From contig NW_019173934.1 in the NCBI RefSeq assembly GCF_001642475.1, positions 744,001 to 808,000 of the forward strand: a stretch of DNA of 64,000 nt. Direction: 5' to 3'. This document shows positions 42,428 to 52,890 of this stretch, one piece after another. The translations under genes and the position numbers were made by a program. This DNA comes from Fonsecaea monophora. Lineage: Eukaryota; Ascomycota; Eurotiomycetes; Chaetothyriales; Herpotrichiellaceae. The notes below the pieces were generated by a model. It worked only from the letters and a program-made list of their open reading frames with translations, had not been told where the DNA came from and did not search any database. The first letter of the stretch is position 1, and each line of letters begins with the position of its first letter.

Positions 42428-43741
42428 TTTGCATCTAAATCCGCCGTCGTTCTGACCAAGAATTGCAGTGCTTTGTGATGTGCTGCTGTTGGCTCAATCA
42501 ATCATTCATCCTTTGTGTTTCCTACCATAGATCGAAACACCGCATCCACAGGATTCTTCTTGTGCAAGAGACGATAGGATCCTCACCCCACTGTCTCTTT
42601 CAGGTTGTCATCGAATGTTCCAGGATGGGGGATGAGCGCGATGGCGTCGTCCTTGTTGCCGGCGCCCAAGAGGGAAAAGTGGCGCAGACGGAGAACCTTG
42701 GTTTCTTGGCACCGCCTTGTTTATTGATTGACGTGCACCATTCATTTGTCCTCAACCCTTGTTCCTGATTCCCATTCACTCAGTTCAGCCCGGGCAAAGA
42801 TCTTGTGGTGGTCCTGTCTAGAGCTTGATGAGCACCTCGTCAGATTTGGTGGTCAAAGAATGAACTTGCCATTAGTCTAGTTGTCTCAACCCAGAACATT
42901 GAGCATAGCTGCAACAAGGGGCAGCCACACTTGCCTGTTGCACATGCGATAGCAAAGGGGCCAGACATTGTGAGCATGGATGGGCAGTCAAGAGAAGGTG
43001 CCTTGCTCGTGTCGTAAAGATGTCTCCATGCAGTGGCCTGCCCACCTGTTTGAGCAGGAGCTGAGTGTGCCAATGTCATCTTGTTACCTCCCCGGCGGGA
43101 GGAAAGTCCCCAGGACCAATGGTGAGTACATGGTGTGGATTCTGACATATTCTCTTGCAGGCTGGCCATATCAAGGTTGTATACGACAGCCAGAAACATC
43201 CATGACTGAGTCCCGATATCCGACCCCTTGTTCGTCGGCCTTTGCTCACATGATGAATTGACGCACTCTGCTCAGTTAAGGCAAGCTCTTCACGAGGCTT
43301 TAATCATCTCCTGGCATTGGAGGATGGTGTGCTGGGACTGTCCCTTGTCATGTTGAACGACGAGGCTGTGAGGATATAGGGGTGGCATATGTGCATTTTC
43401 TGGGTCTCAATGGCACGGTTTGACCAAGACAGGAAGCACAGAATGGCTGAATTCCTTGTCCCTTGACAGGAGAAGGACAGGAAGACTCTCCATCTTCCCT
43501 TCAAGACGTGAATTCTCATCACTCAGCCAGGAAAAGCAGGTCGTCCGAATGCTAATTCGTTTTCGTGCCAAGGCGAGGCCGTGAATTTGTATACAAAACT
43601 CATCTTCTGCCTCAGCCTGCGGTGTTTCAATTCCATCCTCAAACCATCTCTCTCGAATCGCCCATCTTTCAAGCCATTCATCATCAAACACTCGCTCTAT
43701 CTCCATCCACGTTCGTTCAATCATCCCCTCTTTCGCCCATC
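42428..43741. other. Intergenic region
   Basis: 1.3 kb between divergent genes. Open frames (for example 42840-43199 minus) carry no motif. No repeats or RNA gene seen. Confidence 0.5.
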
Positions 43742-46361
43742 ATGGCAACCACTACCACCTGGGACGCCATAGTCTTCATCGCGTCTTACGCCTTTGCCGT
43801 CTTCCTCACCCTGGTTGATGCTCAGTCTTGTGGGAACATGACCACAACTATTTCAGTCATCGAAACCGTCACCGAGACCATCTCCTTGATGTCTGGGCCC
43901 GTGACTGTTACTATGACTGAGTCCATCGACGCCTTCAATTTCACTCACGTCTCTGGCACCACCTACCCCGGAATCACTGCAACTACAGACACAGTCACAG
44001 ATACAGTCACTGTCGGCAACGAGAGCAGCTCCCTGGGCCCTTCAGGTACGTTACCACTGACCATCACTACTCCCCTTCCTCTTGACAGCACTTGGCTAAC
44101 ACGTCGCGCAGTCATCAACTCTGTTCACTCCGGTTCTGCCATCACCTTGACAAGCACCACCAAGATCACTTCTTATGGTGAGTAGAAGGACAGCTTGAGT
44201 CGCGTCAAGATTAGGAAACTCACAAAAGCAATAGTCAACACCACTGTCTCTGCTGCCGGACCTGCTACTTCCAGTGGCGCAAGCAGCAATCTCACACGTG
44301 GTAAGTGATTCAAAAAGTCGCGTCACTGCCGCTGCCTCATTTCCTTCCTTTTACTTCCTGTCGCATACTAATGAGTATATAGCATCGGTGCCTGGCTCTC
44401 TTACTCTGACATTCCCCATTGTCACTGCCAGTCCTCCTTGTGCCTCTGGTCTCCCAAATGCAACCTGCGGTAATGGCAGCTTCATCTCAGTCACTGGAAC
44501 TTCGGTTCACAACTTGACTTCCCTCACTACCGTCATCAGCACCGCATACCTTGATACCATCACGTCGGTTGCTCTGGTCACCACCGTCACTGTTGTGAAC
44601 ACTTCGAAGCCATTCTTTGTCAATGGGACTTTTGAGACTAGCTTCCCCTTTGCCACTCCAGACTTGTCGTCTGCGTTGAGTGTCGCATCATCTGCCTTTG
44701 ACAGCATCACTGGAAACCATCCTGTCAGCGGCATTGGCACTAGCACAAGTACGACCACAACCACTGTCACACTGTCAAAGAGTTCTGCCACTGTCGGCGC
44801 TGTCAATTCCACACTCGGGACTGCTACCTTGATGATGTTCTCTACCATGACTACCACCTCGACTGTCGAGCCAGTCGACTCAGCCTTGAGCAAAGCATCG
44901 TCGTTGCTCAGCAATGCTTCTTCAGAGATTGGAACAAAGACTGTCATTACTACAACTACTGCCACACCTATTGGCACAATTCTCAGTGCTGTGTCTTCCC
45001 TCCTCAGTGAGGCTACATCAGAGATCGCAAGCGTAAGCGAGACTGTTGGCGCAAGCACTACTACCACCACTGTCTACACCACCGTTGCTGCAACCAAGTC
45101 TTCATCCTATGCCGCTGGTACGACCTACACAGTGACCGTTCCAGTGTATGTCAACACCACTACGACCTCTGTCTATGAAGATACTGTGACTACAATTGAT
45201 CGGTTCAACACTAGCGACACTGTTCCGAGCAAGGAATCAGCCATCACATTCCTCCCTTCGACCGTATCTGTCGGCGTGCCCTTGTTGAGTGTTATCATGA
45301 CAAGTGAGAGCTTCAACATCACTGCCTCACCCATCGCAAGCAGCAATGTATCTGTGTCGCTTCCCATGGTGTCTGCATCCGTCTCAGAGTCTCAAGCATC
45401 GTCATCAGTCTCAGTCTCGATCTATACTCCAACTATGACTGGCGCAGCATCTTCCGTGCGCATTCCCGGTGTCTTTGGTCTGATCACCCGCTTCTTGATG
45501 GTCCTCGACCTCGTCAAGCCCAAGACCACCCTCGTCAGAGCCTTGTCTGCACTTCCGCCTGACCCAGTCACTGCCCCATCCCCACCCAGCATGACCACCA
45601 CTCCTGGCGTCTCGGTGTCAGTCTCTGTGTCCGTCTCGACCATGCCGTGCAACTGCACCACAAACTTGAACATGACGACCAACAGCTTGGACAGTGCAAA
45701 CTCTACCGTGTGGTTGACCAGTACCGTGTTGAGAACTTCGACCATCACAGCCACCACGACGACCCAAGTCCCTGGTGCTCATCCAGCTCCAGCCAACTCG
45801 TCTCTGGCAAGCACTGTCACCACAATTCCACCTCCTGCTGTTTTGGCGAGCACAATTCCTGGCGCCACCGAGTCTCCATCTTTGACTGCTAGCGGTAGTG
45901 CCACTGGTGTCGGTGTCGGCGTGACCATCACCCCCGCGTCCATTGTTGGGAACACGACCTTGACTGTATCCTTGATCAACGGCCACGGCAACGGTAGCAG
46001 CACTGCGATCCCAGTGAATGCGTCCGCCTCCGCCCCCGCCTCTGCATCTGTGTCTGCCACTGCCGTGCACAGCACCACGATGACGCCGTTCCCCAACACC
46101 ACCACCGGCAACGACAGCATGATCCTGCCCAACCCCACCACCATGACCGTCAACAGCAGCACGACCGTGCACCCCACCGTGACGAGCTTCCTGAGCACCC
46201 ACCATTCCAGCCACTCCAGCGGCTTCGCCTTTGCCACCGCCAGCAGCAGTGGAAACATCACGACCTCGTCTTCGATGGCCTCGTGCTCTCTGACCCGTCT
46301 GACCGTGCACACCGTGACTGCCTTGCTCCTCGTGGCCGTCACCGCCTGGTTCGTCTTGTGA
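43742..46361 (+). CDS. Large Ser/Thr/Asn-rich GPI-anchored cell-wall protein
   Basis: Four exons (43742-44045, 44112-44177, 44235-44300, 44383-46361) give about 804 residues. All junctions are phase 1, and exons 2 and 3 are each exactly 66 nt. Signal peptide: IVFIASYAFAVFLTLVDA, cleaved before QSCGN. The body is Thr/Ser/Val-rich with many N-glycosylation sequons (NMT, NFT, NTT, NGT, NVS, NST) and repeated TTTTV/TVTV patterns, as in adhesin-like wall proteins. The C-terminus (VHTVTALLLVAVTAWFVL) is a hydrophobic GPI signal after a Ser-rich site. An unusual segment, GVFGLITRFLMVLDLVKPK near residues 360-385, is hydrophobic and S/T-poor. It is likely to be displayed on the wall, with possible roles in adhesion or hydrophobicity. 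No catalytic domain is seen. Confidence 0.86.
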
Positions 46362-46965
46362 GTGTGAGTGAGGACAGCGTTGACAGCCGTTGATCCCCAC
46401 TTACATACATATCCCTGACATTACTCCGCTCCAATTCACTTCACCTTACTTTCACATCACATCACATCAAATCACCTGGCTTTTCAAATGGTCATTCACG
46501 CCATACGCTACGATGCCATACGATACCTACGAAGTGATGTTATGCAGTGCAATGCAGTGAAAAATGGACGCAAAGGAATGTTCAATCACTGGGAAATTCC
46601 AGGGTCAAAAGGACAAGGTCGAAATGCGTCGTCACCTGCCACCCCAACAACCACAATCACAACATTCAGGATATCTCATTGCGTGGATCGCCATCGGATG
46701 GATATTGAAAGAGCTTTTTTTCCCTTTTTTGCACTCAGGTGCACATGCGCGTGCTACACAGTAACAGAAACACCATGATACCAGACAGAAAGTGTCATTG
46801 TCATCCCCATAGTCAAAGATAGGGAAATGAACCAAAAGTGCTTCGAACCCTGCCTATTCCGTTTGTATCTCTACTTCCTCTGTCTGTACTTGCCCACAAC
46901 TAACCCATAGTCAACTATCAAATACTGATTATTTCGGCCACAAAGCACAGCCTGCCAGTGCACAA
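46362..46965. other. Intergenic region between convergent genes
   Basis: About 600 bp with ACATCACATCACATCA repeats near 46449-46468 and CATACGCTACGATGCCATACGATACC near 46501-46528. No gene is supported. Confidence 0.5.
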
Positions 46966-49900
46966 CTATCCCTCGGCCGTGGGCCTTGCGTGGACATCGA
47001 ATCGCTCCTCACTCTGGTCCATACTCTCAATCTTGCCGATAAGCTTTCTTTTGACTGTCTCATGCTCCTGCCCGAGTTGATGTTCGAAATCAACAGTACT
47101 GTCCCTCAGCCCTGCGCTCTGCACACTGTCGCTGGTGACGTGCCGGTCGTACAATCCAGTGGAGACCTCGGCAAGGCCGCCCAATTTCATGTTGGGATCG
47201 CTCTTCAAGGCCGACAGGCTCCCAACACAGTCCTGATACATGCGAGTCCAAGGTTGGGTGTCCAATGGCTCTGGAGGGCGATCTGGCATACGATTTACCA
47301 CCTGTAGCTCCTGTAGGTGGCTGGTTTCTGCAGATCCATCCATATCTGGTCGCCAGTCAAAAGCCCCACAGCCATCAAACCGACGTTCATCACCAGCAAT
47401 CACTTCAAGCTCCGGATATCCGACACTGGCACCCACGCTGATGCTGCTCCGATGCCCGTGAGTGTGCGCGTACGCTCTGAATTCGGTGCTGCTGCTGCGG
47501 TAGAGTCTTTTCCATCGTCCAGCGAGTCCTTTTCGGCTCTTGCTATGCCGTATACCCAGAGACTGTGTGCCCCGTATACGCTTGGTTCTGGCTTTCTCTT
47601 CACCGTCTTGCTTACTAAACTGCAGCATTCTCCAAGATCCAGGAGTATGTAATGCTCGCGTCGGTGTAGGCCTAGCCCACGGCGTCCGAGGGGTTGTGGA
47701 TGAGGTGTTTTCGTCCTGATAGTCGAGAGCAAAGTCTCGCGTTGCGACACCGTCCTTGTGCCCTGCTGAGGCGCACCTCTCCTGTCTCGTGTGGCTGGGA
47801 AAACGTCCCCATAGACCAAAAATATCCTTCAGCGGTGTACTCGCCCCTGAAGCCCCGTCACTTTCGCTGGAGGCTCCAACGACAGTGAATCGTCTTCCGA
47901 TATCTAGGATACTCTTTTTCCTAGAAGTCTTCTTAGCTGGAAGATTGACAGGTGTCTCCCTCCCAACATCAACGTTGGTGATGCTGCGTCTTGGGTTCAC
48001 ACATGGGAGTGGATCAGGTTTCTTTACGCAGATCTGGAGACGACGTTGCTTTTCAACACTGGATGATCCATTGCGGACTTTGATCTCTCGCAAGGTGTTC
48101 GAATCGGCTTCTTCCTCCGGGGTCTGTTGGCTTTGATGGGACAGCTGAGCTGCACTGACACTCGACCTCGTACTTCTCCTCCTACCGTCACGATCAAATT
48201 TTGGCGATGTGAGAAAACCACTCATTGTATCACGTTCAGGCTCTTCCATAGCCCGTTTGAAGGACCTCTGCCACATATCGGTAGCAGACTCGTGCAACTT
48301 GTTGGGGCCATCGTAGATTGATCTTGCTGCATCGCCATCTTCTGACCTTGAAGGCCGTGCAGTAACAGACATTCTCGAAAAGGGCAGTGCCCTTCGTGGA
48401 TGAGAGGTGGCAAGTGACTTCTGGTTGCACGGACCTTGCCGGGCAGCAGTGGTATCTCCGTTAGTGGCCGGCTCGATTTCACTCATTCTTTCATTGTGTG
48501 CGTCGCGAATCGCTTGGACGTTGATTTCTGTCAATTTTTCATTCCTAGCCTCTAGTATAAGATCGGTGTTGATTTCGCTCATGGCTTCATTGGCTTCCGT
48601 CGAATGCTGAACTTGCTGGGAATTCACACCACGAGGTAGGTAGTAATCAAGGTTGCTCCGGTCTGGCATGCTGACACTTCTGTTCCTCTTGGTGAACCTA
48701 ACACTCCGTCCTTCTTCTTCAATCGCTTGATGGTTCTCTGAACGCTTTCTGCTAAACCAAGCACTTTCTTCTGCAACTGAAAGGTTGCCGATGCTGGCAC
48801 TAGAAGACCATATAGGCAAGCTGATGGACTCTGACCTCCCGCCAATGGCTATGCTATTGGGATTTCCTTTGCGCGTACTTCGCCTAGGTGGTCCAACATC
48901 TTCGAACTCACTATCACTCCAGTAGAATGATGAGGCATCCTCGGTACCAGTCAGGGATTTGGACTTTCCAAATGTATTGGCGTGGATTGGTGAAGCGCCA
49001 GGCCCCCGGCTGAAGCATGTGCGTCGTCTGACCAAGTCGCCTTCGAAGAGTCGTTTAGTTTCTGGATCCGACGGTCTTCTATTGTGCTCAACTGTGATAA
49101 GACTTCCGACTCTCCCAGCCACGGATGTCTGGCTGGTGGAGGGTCGGAAGTCTAGAGAGTTTCCTCTAGGTGTTCGAGCAGTTGTTGTGTGGCTAGTATT
49201 CGGTCTGCCAGAAGTAATAAAGGACGGACTTGCGAGGCGTTGAGAAATTCGCATATTGTACAAATGGACCGAGCTTCGGTCAGAATCGGCAAGAGAAGAG
49301 AGATCTTTTCTCGATATACCCTCTCTCCCTGGCTTTGAGACGTCGAATGGATCCATGTCAGCCATTGCCAACGAATTCGATTTGCGAACGAATGCGACGG
49401 CATTGTCACCGGACATTCTTTCCAAAATCTCGACTGACGAGCGCTCACCATACTTCGAAATGAAACCTAGCAGGCTTGGATCTAACTCCGACATTAAACT
49501 CGCCCGTGGACCCGTTGCATTGGAGATCTGACTTTCTCTTTTGGCCGCAGAATCGGTGCCCTCCAGTGCTTTGAGCATAGCTACAGATTCGCTGCAGTCT
49601 TTCAACGAAGAAGGAGTGAGGAGATCATGCCCTCGAGTGTCAGGGTCGGTCGAAGGAGGCATCGTTTTGGATTTAGTTCCGTGTGTAAGCTCGATTGTAA
49701 CATCGGCTGCCAGTTTGCCGGGTTGCTTCGAGGATCCCAAAGGTGATTCGTCTCTTTGACCTTGGACGACATTGATAAAGGAGGCATTCGATGATGTAGA
49801 CGAGGTGGATGATGCCTTTGAGTTCTCGGATCGGATATGGGTGTCCATCAGTGTACGAATACTTGCAGGAGACGGCGGAGTACAGTCGGTGGTAACGAGC

Positions 49901-50553
49901 TGAATGCTATCGGGTGAAGACAGGCTCAGCACCCTCGATGGACTTAACTTGATCGTGCCATCGCTCGCCTTCAGCGCAGCTGTCTGGATGCTTTTCGCAT
50001 CGCTATCATAACCACCCTCACTTGCAGTCCGTGACATAAGAAGTTCGAGGAGACCCGTAGATCGCTGGCTCAGTGTTCCTTCAGGGGCATTCATTCCCAA
50101 TTGTGCATTGTCACGTCTTGTCGTATCGTGAGGAGTAAGCTCAGATATCATTTGAGGTCTAGAGCTGCTCTTGCTCAATCTCGACTCCGATAGCTTCTGC
50201 TTAATGTGATTGCCCAATTGCTCTATTCGGCTAGACTGTTTCCGATGTTGATCTTGAGGCCCAAACTTGAAGTCAGTGTCCAAGGACGGCTCTCTGTATA
50301 GATTCGATCCTGAGGGAAGAGAGGCAGTTCGATAGCCACGGACGGAAGATGAGGACCGGAAAAGTTCGCGGAGGGCTTCCCTGTCTGCTGAGTGTGCGCC
50401 TGACTGGCTTACAGCGTGCGGAATCTGAGAAGCAGGAAGTTGCACCGAAAGCGTAGAAGGCAGGGTGTGGAGGTCAGATGCCGCGTGGTCTTCAGAGGGG
50501 CGCATGCCAAAGCAGCAAAGAAAAGGCGAGAGGAGGCGCCTCAGGGTACACAT
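46966..50553 (-). CDS. Large disordered protein of unknown function (1195 residues)
   Basis: Single exon. The frame is far longer than chance and uses balanced codons. No catalytic domain is recognised. The N-terminus MCTLRRLLSPFLCCFG has Cys2, Cys13 and Cys14 flanked by hydrophobic and basic residues, a likely S-palmitoylation and membrane-tethering motif. The rest is mainly Ser, Arg, Pro, Asp and Glu, with islands that look conserved: GLLELLMSRTASEGGYDSDA near residues 166-186, DPSLLGFISKYGERSSVEIL near 357-376 and RKKSILDIGRRFTVVGASSE near 890-910. The many Arg/Ser clusters suggest heavy phosphorylation. It could be a cortical scaffold or signalling adaptor, but that is inference. Homologues I have seen in filamentous ascomycetes are 'hypothetical'. 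Confidence 0.86.
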   Translation of the reverse strand: MCTLRRLLSPFLCCFGMRPSEDHAASDLHTLPSTLSVQLPASQIPHAVSQSGAHSADREALRELFRSSSSVRGYRTASLPSGSNLYREPSLDTDFKFGPQDQHRKQSSRIEQLGNHIKQKLSESRLSKSSSRPQMISELTPHDTTRRDNAQLGMNAPEGTLSQRSTGLLELLMSRTASEGGYDSDAKSIQTAALKASDGTIKLSPSRVLSLSSPDSIQLVTTDCTPPSPASIRTLMDTHIRSENSKASSTSSTSSNASFINVVQGQRDESPLGSSKQPGKLAADVTIELTHGTKSKTMPPSTDPDTRGHDLLTPSSLKDCSESVAMLKALEGTDSAAKRESQISNATGPRASLMSELDPSLLGFISKYGERSSVEILERMSGDNAVAFVRKSNSLAMADMDPFDVSKPGREGISRKDLSSLADSDRSSVHLYNMRISQRLASPSFITSGRPNTSHTTTARTPRGNSLDFRPSTSQTSVAGRVGSLITVEHNRRPSDPETKRLFEGDLVRRRTCFSRGPGASPIHANTFGKSKSLTGTEDASSFYWSDSEFEDVGPPRRSTRKGNPNSIAIGGRSESISLPIWSSSASIGNLSVAEESAWFSRKRSENHQAIEEEGRSVRFTKRNRSVSMPDRSNLDYYLPRGVNSQQVQHSTEANEAMSEINTDLILEARNEKLTEINVQAIRDAHNERMSEIEPATNGDTTAARQGPCNQKSLATSHPRRALPFSRMSVTARPSRSEDGDAARSIYDGPNKLHESATDMWQRSFKRAMEEPERDTMSGFLTSPKFDRDGRRRSTRSSVSAAQLSHQSQQTPEEEADSNTLREIKVRNGSSSVEKQRRLQICVKKPDPLPCVNPRRSITNVDVGRETPVNLPAKKTSRKKSILDIGRRFTVVGASSESDGASGASTPLKDIFGLWGRFPSHTRQERCASAGHKDGVATRDFALDYQDENTSSTTPRTPWARPTPTRALHTPGSWRMLQFSKQDGEEKARTKRIRGTQSLGIRHSKSRKGLAGRWKRLYRSSSTEFRAYAHTHGHRSSISVGASVGYPELEVIAGDERRFDGCGAFDWRPDMDGSAETSHLQELQVVNRMPDRPPEPLDTQPWTRMYQDCVGSLSALKSDPNMKLGGLAEVSTGLYDRHVTSDSVQSAGLRDSTVDFEHQLGQEHETVKRKLIGKIESMDQSEERFDVHARPTAEG

Positions 50554-51384
50554 GCTCGATAGCAGGTAAAAAGCAGGTCACACCGATGGAATGAAAAAGA
50601 GAAGAAATGTGGTCGTGTAAAGTTGGGTGCCATGAAACAACGGGGAAGCATCTGGGGCTTCAAATGGTAAAGAAACAGCGTGATATGGGCAAAGACTCAA
50701 CGACTCTGGCATGATGAAAGGCAACATCAAAGATGCTCAACTCCGGACGGGAAGGACGATGGCAAGAACGAGGGACAATTCTGCGGGAAGGAGCAACCCA
50801 AGTCTCTTCAATTTCGATGCAGGTTGTCGCATTGCTTGTCCCGAGACCTGTGAGCAGTCTGTCTACTATAGAGCTGGACTTCAGTATCTTGACTCGTTGA
50901 AGTGACTTTTCTAATAGTAGAGGCGCGGTCAATCAAGGGCGCAGATAGAATAGCCCAAACACTGGTTCTGCAGTGGCCTCTGTTGCGGCGGTTGAGCCTG
51001 GGCATTGTATCGAAGGTCATCACTGCTGGAACAAGGGGACAAAGACTCCAACTCAACATATCGTAGCTGAACTGGTGGATGAAAGGACATGAGGCCGAGA
51101 GGTGTTGTTCGCGCTTTGGCTTACAAGTCACTTATACTTCGCAGTAGCCGCTGTACGGGGGATCACGGCGTCAACTCGCCTCATCTCCTGTCACCTCCAC
51201 CGTCAACGTTCTTCCAACCACAAGTCATCACCTTTACATCTCCCACCGAAATCTGTTGTTGGAAGCGAGGAGAAGATCCCTTGTTAACTCTGCCTACTCT
51301 GATAGTTGCGTCAACGCGTCATTAAGTTACACTCACTAATGCCCACGGACCCTCAACCCACTCGGTGCCACGCCAACAGGGAAG
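50554..51384. other. Divergent promoter region
   Basis: 831 bp between the 1195-residue gene (minus) and the RUS gene (plus). No supported gene. Pyrimidine-rich stretches around 51180-51240 suggest a transcription-start zone for the RUS gene. Confidence 0.5.
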
Positions 51385-52890
51385 ATGGCCAAACAATCAG
51401 TGCCAGAGCTGGAGGTTCAAGACTTGGATCCACAGGGGCACGAAACAGTTACATTCAGATATGATCCTGAGACTCAAAGGCTTCAAGTCCATCGTCCCGA
51501 GAGATCCTTGTCGCCCGAGAAATCGTTGCTCACCAAATGCATGGGCCCCTTTCTGCCAGCGGGATACCCTGGCTCCGTCAGACCAGATTATACTCCGTAC
51601 CAGATCTACGATTCTGTGCAGGCTTTTGCCTCTACCATTGCGGGACTACTAGCCTCGCGGGCCGTCTTCGTTGGCATGGGTGTAGGGTCTGAGGACGCCT
51701 CGCTTGTGACCACCATGTTGTTGTACATCGCGCAAGAAACCATCGGGCGGGTTGCAACAATCTTGTTTGCCTACCAGTTTTCGCAGAAAATCGAAGCAGA
51801 AGTCAAGTTCTACCGCTTCTTTGCCGACATAGTCAACGATATTGCCTTTGTCCTAGATTGCTTGAGCCCTGGTCTGCCACTGTTGGGGCGAATCTGTACT
51901 CTTTGCGTCAGCAATGCGTGCAGAGCGGTTTGCGGAGTTTCTGGCGGGAGCAGCAAGGCCATTTTGAGCTCCCACTTTGCAAAGGAAGGCAATATCGGAG
52001 AGCTCAATGCCAAAGACGGCAGTCAGGAGACTGTCGTGAGCTTGGTCGGTATGTGGGTCGGAGGTCTGCTTGTCAGCAAGGTGCACGGCACTTTTGAGAC
52101 TTGGTGCTGCTTGATACCCTTGTTGGCAATGCATCTGTGGGCGAATTGGAAAGCCGTGAAGAGTGTGCGTTTGACTTCGCTCAACAAGGACAGAGCCATT
52201 ATTTTATTCAGCGCGCTTCTTCGAGGCAGGGCAAAAGGTCTGAGTGAGGTAGGTGAGGAGGAATCGATCTTGGGACTTGGACAGATGTTCCGTACCTCCA
52301 ATTGTCATAACGACTTCCAGGTCGGTGTTAGCGTGAACAAGTTCCTACGAACCTTACCTGAGGGCGAGAACAATCCTTCGCGAAGAGACCTCTGCTTTTC
52401 TCAGCTGCTCAGGGTATTCCAGGACGAAGACTATTTGCTCTGGTGGGATGTGCGGTCAAAGCAAGGATTTGTGCTGCTGAAGGAATCGGCCAGGGGCGAA
52501 ACACAGGCAAAGGCAATCTGTCACTTGCTTCGATTATCATCGCCAGTAAAAGCCAACCTAAATGCTGCGAACCTGTCGCAGCAGAATGCCCTCGTGCAAG
52601 GGCGACAAGATATTTTCGAGGTCACTCAGGATCCAGAACAACACGTTCTGCCTTCCAGTTCAGAGGAAAAGCTCGACATTCACAGCCATTCCTCGCAGCT
52701 ATACGATGGACTCGACCCAGCTATTCAGTTGATCGTTGACACATTACGTGAACATCGACAAGACTGGAAAAATATGCAGGACCTTGTGCTGCACCTTGGC
52801 TGGGATCTCGATCTCACAAATCTTGGTAGAGGCCCTTGTCACCGCATCCGCGTGAACAGCGCTCCATTTGAGGACAAGAAAGACAGATGA
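51385..52890 (+). CDS. RUS-family (root UVB sensitive, DUF647) protein
   Basis: Single exon, 501 residues. DUF647/RUS proteins occur in plants, animals and fungi; plant RUS1/RUS2 act in early seedling development, and the fungal role is unknown. The DUF647 core runs from LPAGYPGSVRPDYTPYQIYD through FASTIAGLLASRAVFVGMGV, LYIAQETIGRVATILFAYQF, VKFYRFFADIVNDIAFVLD and ACRAVCGVSGGSSKAILSSH. It ends near GMWVGGLLV, then HLWANWKAVKSVRL. Several hydrophobic helices (residues about 80-110, 215-250) could sit in a membrane. The 250-residue C-terminal part (from about NKDRAIILFS) is the usual second conserved region with FSQLLRVFQDEDYLLWWD. The start ATG at 51385 follows GGGAAG. A complete, normal-length member. 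Confidence 0.95.
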   Translation: MAKQSVPELEVQDLDPQGHETVTFRYDPETQRLQVHRPERSLSPEKSLLTKCMGPFLPAGYPGSVRPDYTPYQIYDSVQAFASTIAGLLASRAVFVGMGVGSEDASLVTTMLLYIAQETIGRVATILFAYQFSQKIEAEVKFYRFFADIVNDIAFVLDCLSPGLPLLGRICTLCVSNACRAVCGVSGGSSKAILSSHFAKEGNIGELNAKDGSQETVVSLVGMWVGGLLVSKVHGTFETWCCLIPLLAMHLWANWKAVKSVRLTSLNKDRAIILFSALLRGRAKGLSEVGEEESILGLGQMFRTSNCHNDFQVGVSVNKFLRTLPEGENNPSRRDLCFSQLLRVFQDEDYLLWWDVRSKQGFVLLKESARGETQAKAICHLLRLSSPVKANLNAANLSQQNALVQGRQDIFEVTQDPEQHVLPSSSEEKLDIHSHSSQLYDGLDPAIQLIVDTLREHRQDWKNMQDLVLHLGWDLDLTNLGRGPCHRIRVNSAPFEDKKDR

